Origin: a virus
Direction: 5' to 3' (one strand)
Length of the DNA: 43,214 nucleotides
Virus record (IMG/VR): IMGVR_UViG_3300032308_001472
Coordinates: 1 to 43,214 of that record
Shown: piece after piece, positions 31,141 to 36,932 of the stretch
Position numbering within the stretch: the first letter of the stretch is position 1
Layout: each line of letters opens with the position of its first letter
Program-made: the position numbers and the translations under genes
Notes under the pieces: model-generated
What the model was told of the DNA's origin: nothing
Databases searched by the model: none
What the model saw: only the letters and a program-made list of their open reading frames with translations

Positions 31141-31536
31141 TCAGGTGATGTTGAGACCGACGCCGACCGCATCGGGGATGGTGCTGGCGCGGTTGATCCG
31201 CAGCAACCTCTTGCCCTCTGCCCGCTTCTGTCCGGTGCGGGCGTCGGCCACCTTCGGGGCCTCGGCGGTTTTCTCCGGCGCCGGGGGGCCCAGCAGGTTG
31301 GCCAGGCGATCGGCGTTCGCCTGGGTCTCGTTGGCGCGTAGGGTCTTCACCTGGGCCAGGTCTTCCAGCACCAGCTCCTGCCCCTGCAGCGCCATGTTCA
31401 GCCCCACCTGTGCCGCCTCGAGGACGCCTTGGCGCTGGGCCTTCATCACCTTCAGCTGGAGGGCCGCCTGCTCGTTCGCCTGCTTGTAGTTGGGGGATGT
31501 GATCGTGGCGCCCCCGCCGCCCCCACCGCCGCACAT
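31141..31536 (-). CDS. gp7.3-like virion-associated protein, first copy
   Basis: 131 aa (MCGGGGGGGATITSPNYKQANEQAALQLKVMKAQRQGVL...). A helical Gln/Ala-rich middle and a basic C-terminus, GQKRAEGKRLLRINRASTIPDAVGVGLNIT, close to the end of T7 gp7.3 (KSLSVARSSGGGINI, from memory). It lies just upstream of its likely paralogue and the portal. The start overlaps the stop of the small upstream gene (TGATG). A virion or tail assembly role is inferred from position and tail motif. Confidence 0.65.
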   Translation of the reverse strand: MCGGGGGGGATITSPNYKQANEQAALQLKVMKAQRQGVLEAAQVGLNMALQGQELVLEDLAQVKTLRANETQANADRLANLLGPPAPEKTAEAPKVADARTGQKRAEGKRLLRINRASTIPDAVGVGLNIT

Positions 31537-31703
31537 CAGTAGTGCCCCTTGTTGAGGTTGATTTCAGCCTCTACCAACCGCACCACTTCGACGTTGCCGG
31601 TGATGCGATCCATGGTGCGATGATCGGTGCCCGGGTCAGGACACCGATCAGGGAAGCGGGCCCTGAGCCACGCGAGATGTTCCTCGGTCCAGATCGGGAG
31701 CAC
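31536..31703 (-). CDS. 55-aa hypothetical protein
   Basis: GTG at 31703, which lies inside the first bases of the promoter-like palindrome, giving LPIWTEEHLAWLRARFPDRCPDPGTD and EVVRLVEAEINLNKGHY. The segment IWTEEHLAWLRARFPD looks like a small HNH- or helix-turn-helix-type helical start and is unlikely by chance. The stop overlaps the next ATG. It is the first gene behind the motif at 31703-31716, as the GTG gene at 3834 is behind its own copy. Function unknown. Confidence 0.55.
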   Translation of the reverse strand: MLPIWTEEHLAWLRARFPDRCPDPGTDHRTMDRITGNVEVVRLVEAEINLNKGHY

Positions 31704-31716
31704 TGCAGGGCTGCAG
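31703..31716 (-). promoter_or_regulatory. CTGCA-N4-TGCAG motif before head genes
   Basis: The minus strand reads CTGCA-GCCC-TGCAG. The final G is the first base of a GTG start. It is placed to drive the gp7.3-like, portal and scaffold genes. Confidence 0.55.
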
Positions 31717-31730
31717 ATGTTGGCCCAAGT

Positions 31731-31988
31731 CTACGGGTCCCCGCTATCGCTTCCTAGGCCTTGCCACACCAGGCACAGCCCGTGGCCGGCCCGGCGCCGC
31801 AGCACGTAGGTGACAACGGTCAGAAACTTTTTCTCCCACGGCGTACTGGGGTCGGTCGGCACATCCCAGGGGACTTGCTCGGGATCTTCGGGCAAGTTGA
31901 ATTGGAAGGTGGTGCCCACGAGCCCGACAGTGACGAGGCGGCCATCCAGGGGGCCGCCGAAGCACTTGAAGGTGCGCTGTTCAGTCAT
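31731..31988 (-). CDS. 85-aa hypothetical phage protein (GGPLDGR type)
   Basis: ATG at 31988, inside the end of the upstream gene (8-nt overlap). It begins MTEQRTFKCFGGPLDGRLVTVGL; short phage proteins beginning with xxGGPxDG and a Trp/Tyr-rich beta domain are common and uncharacterised. It continues with TPWEKKFLTVVTYVLRRRAGHGLCLVWQGL. It ends the run of coupled genes before the structural module, 15 nt before the promoter-like motif. No function is claimed. Confidence 0.6.
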   Translation of the reverse strand: MTEQRTFKCFGGPLDGRLVTVGLVGTTFQFNLPEDPEQVPWDVPTDPSTPWEKKFLTVVTYVLRRRAGHGLCLVWQGLGSDSGDP

Positions 31989-32454
31989 GGTCCTCCACCT
32001 CCAGGTCGTGGGGGCCACCGACCAGTTCCCAGCGGCCCCGCATGACCTTCTGCTGGCCTTCCAGAAAGTGGGACAGGGTGGAGTAGGGGATGCTCCACCT
32101 TCTGGCCCATGCCTTGCACTGATCCACGGGGATCCGCTGCCGCATCCGAGACTTCAGATCGCGGATCACATAGGCCGGCGCCAGATTGGGGTCCATCCTG
32201 TCGTTCGCGGATCGCTTCACCCAGTACACCCAGGTGCCCCGGGTGTTGGCGTTGGGGCACGCACCCACCAGCCCCTTCCGCATGAGCCGGTAGAGGTTGC
32301 GGGTGAGCGTGTCCCTGCAGAGTCCTAGGTCTTCGGCCAGCTCGGTCTGGCTGGGCCACCAGCTGGGGCAGCGCTGCTCCAGCTGCACCATCGTCAGCAG
32401 CATCTCGGCGCGGATCGTGCCCCGGAGGGAGGTGAGGAAGGCGGGGTCGATCAT
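31981..32454 (-). CDS. winged-helix DNA-binding protein
   Basis: 157 aa. Residues about 10-75 read TIRAEMLLTMVQLEQRCPSWWPSQTELAEDLGLCRDTLTRNLYRLMRKGLVGACPN, a winged helix-turn-helix with recognition helix CRDTLTRNLYRLMRKG and a wing. A second helical part with a possible second helix-turn-helix follows (VDQCKAWARRWSIPYSTLSHFLEGQQKV). The start overlaps the ASCH gene stop (ATGA). It lies at the boundary between nucleic-acid genes and structural genes, so a switch to late transcription is one possibility, by inference only. Confidence 0.65.
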   Translation of the reverse strand: MIDPAFLTSLRGTIRAEMLLTMVQLEQRCPSWWPSQTELAEDLGLCRDTLTRNLYRLMRKGLVGACPNANTRGTWVYWVKRSANDRMDPNLAPAYVIRDLKSRMRQRIPVDQCKAWARRWSIPYSTLSHFLEGQQKVMRGRWELVGGPHDLEVEDHD

Positions 32455-33083
32455 GACGCCACACCTCCGTCAATCCGCCGGAACGACAGGACCCACACCA
32501 ATGGGTTGGCGTCCCATGAGCCGTCACCATGGATAGAGCGCCAGAGCCGCAGAAACGCGCCCCGTGGTGTTCGTGAGTGCATGGACCGATGAGGAGCAGC
32601 AGTCCACCACGCCCCCGGCTCGTCACCCTGTAGTGAAAGCTCTGTGATCCCTTCCAACCGGGCATCGTCGTCGCTGATCTCGTGCAGCCGCTCCACCCGC
32701 ACGTCGGTGATCTCCAGCAGGATGCGGGAGGCAGCGCGGGGCATGAAGATCGACGGGCGCCAGCGAAGCCCCGTCTGTTCGTCGTCCCATCCGGGGTCTG
32801 TGGCCCGATACAGAACGCCATCGGCGTCATCGGGGCATCCGGTGCCGCCTGATAGCCAGGCGAACGTCTCCCGCACCCAGAGCCGGTCCCCTGGCACGCC
32901 GTAGCGGCAGCGATAGGGGCGGGCGTCGGTGTCGTGCCATGGCCCGTTGATGAGCTTGGCAAGGCCATCTTCGTCGGGCTGCGGCTTCACCACCCGCCTT
33001 GTCTTCGTCTTGGTGCCGGCCAGGATGGCGCGGATCATCGGGCCGGAAAACAGGATCGGCCTTTCCTTCGTGGGGTCGATCAT
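32451..33083 (-). CDS. ASCH-domain protein
   Basis: 210 aa from the ATG at 33083 (ATGA overlap with the exonuclease stop). The ASCH pattern is clear: RPILFSGPMIRAILAGTKTKTRRVVKPQ near the N-terminus, YGVPGDRLWVRETFAWL, RWRPSIFMPRAASRILLEITDVRVERLHEISDDDARLEGI, and C-terminal FLRLWRSIHGDGSWDANPLVWVLSFRRI. ASCH domains have a PUA-like fold and are thought to bind RNA or modified bases; some cleave modified nucleosides. In this phage it is coupled to the exonuclease and a winged-helix gene. The exact substrate is unknown. Confidence 0.85.
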   Translation of the reverse strand: MIDPTKERPILFSGPMIRAILAGTKTKTRRVVKPQPDEDGLAKLINGPWHDTDARPYRCRYGVPGDRLWVRETFAWLSGGTGCPDDADGVLYRATDPGWDDEQTGLRWRPSIFMPRAASRILLEITDVRVERLHEISDDDARLEGITELSLQGDEPGAWWTAAPHRSMHSRTPRGAFLRLWRSIHGDGSWDANPLVWVLSFRRIDGGVAS

Positions 33084-33814
33084 CCCGGCACCCACAAGCG
33101 AGGAACCCCCAGGTCGAAGTCATATTCCCCCGGGCGGAGGATGCGGGCGCATCTCGCCTGTTGCAGGGCGAACACCTCGGACTGCCCTGCCTTGGCGAAG
33201 GTGGCCACCACCCTCTCCCACATCTCCTGAACGGTGGAGGCCTCCCCCAGAACCTGCTCGGCCTTCACGGAGCCGATGCCCTTGCAGCCGGGGTAACCAT
33301 CGGCCGTGTCACCAGTGAGGGTCTGGATCATCCACTGCCGATCTGCCATCGCCTCGGTGATCTCCAGCAGCTCCCCGTTCCGCAGGAGGACTCCCGGCAC
33401 CGTGAGCATGTCCTTGTCGTCGCTGGCGATCACATCCCCCGGAAAGGCCAGCAAGGCCATGGCGTCGTCCCCCTCCGCCTCCGCCATGGTCATAGACATC
33501 CAGCCCATCCCCCGGCCAGCGGTCTTCACCCACTCGGCCAGGGCCCGGTAGCCGGCGGGTTTCTTGAGGCCCTTTCGGTTGCTCTTGTAGCCGGGGTAGA
33601 CCCCGTAGCGGAAGCTGGCGGGGCCACCGAAAGCCATCACCGGCTGGTGGTCGGGGGCGATGGCCATCAAGTCGGAGACGATCCCCTGGAATCCCGCCTT
33701 GGCATCGCCGTGGCGGCAGAGGTAGGTCCATTCGTCGGGGGCCCACTCGGCTTCGTACTCGGCCGCGGCGGCGGCACGGAAGAGGTAGAGCTCGGCGTCG
33801 ATTAGTAACTTCAT
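33080..33814 (-). CDS. 5'-3' exonuclease (T7 gp6-like)
   Basis: 244 aa (T7 gp6 is 300). FLAP/5'-3' exonuclease pattern: MKLLIDAELYLFRAA with the first metal Asp, FGGPASFRYGVYPGYKSNRKGLKKPAGY, EAEGDDAMALLA and IASDDKDML with the acidic metal ligands, and the helix-three-turn-helix TGDTADGYPGCKGIGSVKAEQVL. It degrades host DNA and removes RNA primers during replication and concatemer processing. The start overlaps the upstream stop (ATGA). In T7 this gene follows the DNA polymerase; here only small genes separate it from the endonuclease. Confidence 0.92.
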   Translation of the reverse strand: MKLLIDAELYLFRAAAAAEYEAEWAPDEWTYLCRHGDAKAGFQGIVSDLMAIAPDHQPVMAFGGPASFRYGVYPGYKSNRKGLKKPAGYRALAEWVKTAGRGMGWMSMTMAEAEGDDAMALLAFPGDVIASDDKDMLTVPGVLLRNGELLEITEAMADRQWMIQTLTGDTADGYPGCKGIGSVKAEQVLGEASTVQEMWERVVATFAKAGQSEVFALQQARCARILRPGEYDFDLGVPRLWVPG

Positions 33815-34176
33815 GGATTACTCCAGTCGAATGTCGCGTTGATTGGCTGAACATGCTTCCAGCGAGAGATCTCCGTCTTGATCTGTCTTGCGTTGGCGCG
33901 GGACTTGATTTCGCCCTTTTCCCTAAGGTGCATCCTTCGCTCTCTGTAGGTTGCCTGAATCTCGGCTCCTACGCTGAAGGTTGGCCAAGAGTCCATCCAG
34001 TTTTCGGGGCCACTTCTCGCGGCCAGCAGCTTCACCCTCTCCAAGAACTCAATCTTTTCCTCTAGGTAGGCGATCTGCTTCATTAGAAATGTGTACCTTT
34101 CCCGATCTTCGCCTGTCAGCAGTGAGGGTCGGTACAGATTCTTCAGCGTCTTTTGCGCCTTAACCGATCCGCTCAT
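33811..34176 (-). CDS. 121-aa hypothetical protein, basic
   Basis: ATG at 34176 with GAGG upstream. The sequence MSGSVKAQKTLKNLYRPSLLTGEDRERYTFLMKQIAYLEEKIEFLERVKLLAARSG contains a coiled-coil-like stretch, and the C-terminal half is basic (RERRMHLREKGEIKSRANARQIKTEISRWKHV). Its base composition is less GC-rich than that of all neighbours, suggesting recent arrival. It is coupled to the exonuclease gene through an ATGA overlap. DNA binding is plausible from charge; no family is recognised. Confidence 0.6.
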   Translation of the reverse strand: MSGSVKAQKTLKNLYRPSLLTGEDRERYTFLMKQIAYLEEKIEFLERVKLLAARSGPENWMDSWPTFSVGAEIQATYRERRMHLREKGEIKSRANARQIKTEISRWKHVQPINATFDWSNP

Positions 34177-34198
34177 CGGCTGGGCCTCTTGAAGGTGT

Positions 34199-34378
34199 TC
34201 ATGGTGGCGGTGTGGTGGTGGTGTTGTGATACCCAAGGATTACAAGCGCCTCATCCAGGGCTTCGATGAACCCTGCGATGTGGTCGCCATCGGAGGCGGT
34301 GCGGTTGCGCTTCGGATCCCAGAACTCCTGGGCCTTCTCCTCCCGCAACTCGAGGATTCGCCAGATTTCAGGGGTCAT
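34199..34378 (-). CDS. 59-aa hypothetical protein
   Basis: ATG at 34378, overlapping the end of the upstream gene by 11 nt. The sequence MTPEIWRILELREEKAQEFW, RTASDGDHIAGFIEALDEALVILG is a compact acidic helical protein, and it ends in a Thr/Pro run coded by the ACC-rich stretch that precedes the next genes. Similar short proteins with a xIxELREEKAxEF start are frequent in phages, without known function. It lies within the coupled gene string between endonuclease and exonuclease. Confidence 0.5.
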   Translation of the reverse strand: MTPEIWRILELREEKAQEFWDPKRNRTASDGDHIAGFIEALDEALVILGYHNTTTTPPP

Positions 34379-34589
34379 GGCCCTGTCTCCTGCGATAGGC
34401 CGCGAGGTCTCGGAAGTGGCGGTCCTTGAACTGGGGGTGCTGCTCCAGGAACTCCAGGCTTGGGAGCACCGGACTCAGTGCATTGCCCCGGATGATGTCG
34501 TTGACGGACCAGAGGCCATGCAGCAGGCCACGCTCAAAGATCCGGCGCAGTTCCTCCTGCGAGTAGAGGCCGGGCTGCTCAGGTGGCAT
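34368..34589 (-). CDS. 73-aa hypothetical protein
   Basis: ATG at 34589, overlapping the upstream gene by 11 nt. The sequence MPPEQPGLYSQEELRRIFERGLLHGLWSVNDIIRGNALSPVLPSLEFLEQHPQFKDRHFRDLAAYRRRQGHDP is helical with a regular, protein-like composition. No domain is recognised. It is translated in a string of overlapping small genes, where T7 has its primase-helicase and polymerase, but it is far too short for either. Confidence 0.55.
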   Translation of the reverse strand: MPPEQPGLYSQEELRRIFERGLLHGLWSVNDIIRGNALSPVLPSLEFLEQHPQFKDRHFRDLAAYRRRQGHDP

Positions 34590-35085
34590 GGGCCTCCCCT
34601 CGCAGGTAGGCCTCCCACTGTTCGTCTGTCATCCCCACCTCCGCCCGTTTGGGTGGCAGCAGGGACTGTTCGCCGCCGGACGACATAAAGCACTGGTATT
34701 CGGCCCCGGGGTGGGGCTTCAGGGTCTGCGCCTGGCGGGGCAGCAGGGCCCGCTGCTGCTCGGTGGGCTGGAGCCAGGCCGGCAGGGATCCCCTGAAGCC
34801 ATAGGAGCGGTTGGCCAGGCCCCCCTCGGTGCCATAGAGGTTGGCCATCAGCTCGGCCCAGGCGGGGAAGCGCAGGAAGTCCTGCCCCGCCGTGCCCTGG
34901 ATCCACTGCTCGCAGGCCCATAGGAACTGCTCGCGGTCCACCTCAGGGAAGGCGCCACGGAACGAGGCGAACTTCAGTTTGCAGGCCATCTCCCCCCACC
35001 GGTCGCTTTCCCTCATCCGCACGTGGGACATCAGGAGCTCGCAGCCGGCAAGGAACGCCTCGGGGGTCAGATCGGTTCGTGCCAT
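34579..35085 (-). CDS. phage hypothetical protein, possible replication accessory protein
   Basis: 168 aa. It begins MARTDLTPEAFLAGCELLMSHVRM and has a Trp/aromatic-rich core, FRGAFPEVDREQFLWACEQWIQG..QDFLRFPAWAELMANLYG.EGGLANRSYGFRGSLPAWLQPT, and a looser C-terminus. From memory, relatives occur in cyanobacterial prophages and phages with unknown function. The N-terminal part (FLAGCELL..DREQFLWACEQWI..FLRFPAWAELMA) resembles the helical domains of phage helicase-loader-type or DnaB-interacting proteins, but only weakly. The ATG overlaps the upstream gene by 19 nt. Confidence 0.55.
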   Translation of the reverse strand: MARTDLTPEAFLAGCELLMSHVRMRESDRWGEMACKLKFASFRGAFPEVDREQFLWACEQWIQGTAGQDFLRFPAWAELMANLYGTEGGLANRSYGFRGSLPAWLQPTEQQRALLPRQAQTLKPHPGAEYQCFMSSGGEQSLLPPKRAEVGMTDEQWEAYLRGEAHAT

Positions 35086-35606
35086 CGATCCAGTGCGGAC
35101 TGCATGGCTGGGCTGTTGGGGCCGGTGCGAGAGCCGGCGGCGGCCTGGTTGCGCTGAACCATCGGGGAGGACAGGTACTTGGGATCAAGGGTCTGCCAGC
35201 CCTTCTCCACCCCCTGCTCTACCAGCTCCTTGGCCCGAGCAGGGTCAACGGCGTGGAGCTGCTGGACCCGCTGCAGGCTGGACTCGAAGGCCCTGAAGGT
35301 CCAGACCGCTCGGCTGCGCTGCTTCGACCACCTGGACACTTGCCACCAGTGGGCAACGTCCTGGGCCAGCTCAGCGGGCAGGCCCCAGTGGTCGGAGGGC
35401 AGCACCAGCTTTCTGTACCTGGCCTCCGGGGGTGGCGAGTTCAGGCGGTTTTTGTACTCCTTGCCGGTGAAGACAACCGCGTGCTCCACGCTGGTGAAGC
35501 TGAGGCCGCAGGAACCGCAGACCCGGTAACGGCGATAGCCCCCGTCTTCCAGGTAATCGGCACCGTTGGTCCTTGGGTTGCGGGCGTGGCACTCGGGGCA
35601 CTTCAT
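35067..35606 (-). CDS. zinc-ribbon protein with replication-protein-like C-terminus
   Basis: 179 aa from the ATG at 35606 (ATGA with the upstream stop). An N-terminal zinc ribbon: CPEC at residues 3-6 and CGSC at about 30-33, with NPRTNGADYLEDGGYRRYRV between, like NrdR-type ribbons and the zinc domain of phage primases. The C-terminal part, DVAHWWQVSRWSKQRSRAVWTFRAFESSLQRVQQL and ARAKELVEQGVEKGWQTLDPKYL, resembles ends of phage replication or helicase-loader proteins (xxGWxxLxPxYL). It might recruit the host helicase or bind DNA. No catalytic primase motifs are seen. Confidence 0.6.
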   Translation of the reverse strand: MKCPECHARNPRTNGADYLEDGGYRRYRVCGSCGLSFTSVEHAVVFTGKEYKNRLNSPPPEARYRKLVLPSDHWGLPAELAQDVAHWWQVSRWSKQRSRAVWTFRAFESSLQRVQQLHAVDPARAKELVEQGVEKGWQTLDPKYLSSPMVQRNQAAAGSRTGPNSPAMQSALDRWHEPI

Positions 35607-35809
35607 GCGGCGCTCCGCAGCTGTGCCACCGGGGGCAGGGTCGGCTCCTGGGGGATGGGAGGAAACCGGCGCCACTCCGGAGTGCTGGTCTCCTCCGATG
35701 CCCACCAGACAGATCCGTCGTTGCAGAGGGCGAAGCAGATGGCCCACTGATCAGGGTGCTCATCCATCCCAGCAACTGCTATCTGGATGATCTTGCGGGG
35801 TTCGTTCAT
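35603..35809 (-). CDS. 68-aa hypothetical protein
   Basis: ATG at 35809 overlapping the endonuclease stop (ATGA). The sequence MNEPRKIIQIAVAGMDEHPDQWAICFALCNDGSVWWASEETSTPEWRRFPPIPQEP has a beta-rich repeat-like pattern, IQIAV..AICFALCNDGSVWWA, similar to short cyanobacterial and phage proteins with a single beta-blade motif (xxLxxDGxVW). The function is unknown. The stop overlaps the zinc-ribbon gene. Confidence 0.55.
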   Translation of the reverse strand: MNEPRKIIQIAVAGMDEHPDQWAICFALCNDGSVWWASEETSTPEWRRFPPIPQEPTLPPVAQLRSAA

Positions 35810-36168
35810 GGCATGGCCTCTCGTTGTTGCAGGGCCGCCAGCCGGGCCCACTGGTCGATGGTCTGGGTCGCCCGCCAGCCCCCGCCACGGAACCGGATAA
35901 AGGTGGTGGCGAAATTGGCCTTGGCGTTCTCGCGTTGCATGTCGGCCTCGATCGGTTTGATGCGGGCCGCGGCGGCGACATCAGCCCAGCTCGCCACCTG
36001 GATCACGTGATCCCGGAGGCCGAAGATGTCGCCGGTGTCCTGCTTGCGGCCGGCGCCCAGGGCCCGCTCACAGCACACCTCGATGTTGTGAACCAGTAGG
36101 GCCTGGTTCAGCAGGGCCGCCAGCTCCAGCTCCGCCCTGTCTCCCTTGCGCTTCTGGGGGTTGGCCAT
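35806..36168 (-). CDS. PD-(D/E)XK-like endonuclease / Holliday junction resolvase
   Basis: 120 aa. The pattern KRKGDRAELELAALLNQAL, ERALGAGRKQDTGDIFGLRDHVIQVASWADV fits small resolvase-type nucleases of the PD-(D/E)XK fold: Glu in the first helix, GDI with the metal Asp, and VIQVA in place of the usual xVxxK strand. It sits directly after the SSB, where T7 has endonuclease I (gp3), so it probably takes over resolution of branched DNA before packaging. The missing Lys after the third strand is common in phage members of the family. The start overlaps the SSB stop. Confidence 0.75.
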   Translation of the reverse strand: MANPQKRKGDRAELELAALLNQALLVHNIEVCCERALGAGRKQDTGDIFGLRDHVIQVASWADVAAAARIKPIEADMQRENAKANFATTFIRFRGGGWRATQTIDQWARLAALQQREAMP

Positions 36169-36863
36169 CAGAAGGGGATGTCGTCGTCGGAGGGGAAGGG
36201 ACGAGCCTCGGCCTGCTGTACCAGCGCGGCCGCGCTCCCAGCCCGCTGCTTCATCCGCTCAGCCATCGACACCGGTCTGGCGGGCGCCTCGTCCTTGAAG
36301 GGGGTCTCGACTGCACCCGGCGCCTCGTAGCCCTCCTCCTCGGCGAACACGTCCTGCGCCGTGGCCTTGACGTAGGGCTTGTAGTCGATCACCTGGACCA
36401 TGTTCAGCCACAGGGACAGGCCCTTGAACTGGGGGATCTTGGGGTTCTCCCAGGGGAAGGGATCGAAGGCGATCTTGCCCGTGCTGCCGTTGCCGATCAG
36501 CTGGTCAGCGGGCCAGGGCTGCCGCTTCGCGTCCACGATCACCGGGGGAGGCAGTGTCTTGCCCTTCTGGGTGGTCTCGTTCCGCTTGAACTTGAAGATC
36601 ACTCGGCCTGTTGCCTCGCCGTTGGCGTCCAGCTCGTCCTTGAAAGGCCAGCCCTTGCTGTCCACCTTGGCCCCGGCGCCATGCTGGGTCTGAAACTCGG
36701 TTTCGATGAGGGCGACGAACTGCAGGGTGGCCGGGTCGTTCACGTCAAGGAGGCCTTCGATGGTCCAGGCCCGGGGCTTGCCTTTTTCCATGGAATCCTC
36801 AGGCTCGAACACCTTGGCCCATTGAAACTCCATGAGAGGAGTCACGATCAGGGGCTTTGCCAT
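36168..36863 (-). CDS. ssDNA-binding protein (T7 gp2.5-like)
   Basis: 231 aa (T7 gp2.5 is 232) from the ATG at 36863, 5 nt behind the promoter-like motif; an upstream extension through the motif is rejected. OB-fold core: FQWAKVFEPEDSMEKGKPRAWTIEGLLD, GRVIFKFKRNETTQKGKTLPPPVIVDAKRQPWPADQLIGNGSTGKIAFDPFPWEN, LSLWLNMVQVIDY. The tail ends FPSDDDIPF, the acidic tip that in bacterial SSB and gp2.5 contacts polymerase, helicase and primase. Since no phage polymerase or helicase is seen, the tail may contact host replication proteins (inference). Confidence 0.9.
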   Translation of the reverse strand: MAKPLIVTPLMEFQWAKVFEPEDSMEKGKPRAWTIEGLLDVNDPATLQFVALIETEFQTQHGAGAKVDSKGWPFKDELDANGEATGRVIFKFKRNETTQKGKTLPPPVIVDAKRQPWPADQLIGNGSTGKIAFDPFPWENPKIPQFKGLSLWLNMVQVIDYKPYVKATAQDVFAEEEGYEAPGAVETPFKDEAPARPVSMAERMKQRAGSAAALVQQAEARPFPSDDDIPF

Positions 36864-36868
36864 GTGGT

Positions 36869-36882
36869 CTGCATCAGTGCAG
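36869..36882 (-). promoter_or_regulatory. CTGCA-N4-TGCAG motif before SSB gene
   Basis: The minus strand reads CTCTGCA-CTGA-TGCAG, ending 5 nt before the ATG at 36863. It would start transcription of the SSB-endonuclease-exonuclease string. Confidence 0.6.
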
Positions 36883-36905
36883 AGGACCCCCACACCATAC
36901 GCACA

Positions 36906-36932
36906 CTCCTAAGACTCCGCAAGTCCTAGGAG
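36906..36932. promoter_or_regulatory. 11-bp inverted repeat at end of RNA polymerase gene (operator or attenuating hairpin)
   Basis: Arms CTCCTAAGACT and AGTCCTAGGAG (one mismatch), 5-nt loop, overlapping the polymerase stop codon and 24 bp upstream of the SSB promoter motif. There is no T-run, so it is not a standard terminator. The half-site CTCCTAGGA recurs in the palindrome before the MarR-like gene. Confidence 0.55.

Noticed and set aside
34174-34201. Gene start at ATG 34201 following an ACC-rich leader
   Set aside because: It gives only a nine-residue frame; at most a leader peptide. The real gene starts at 34176 with GAGG upstream.
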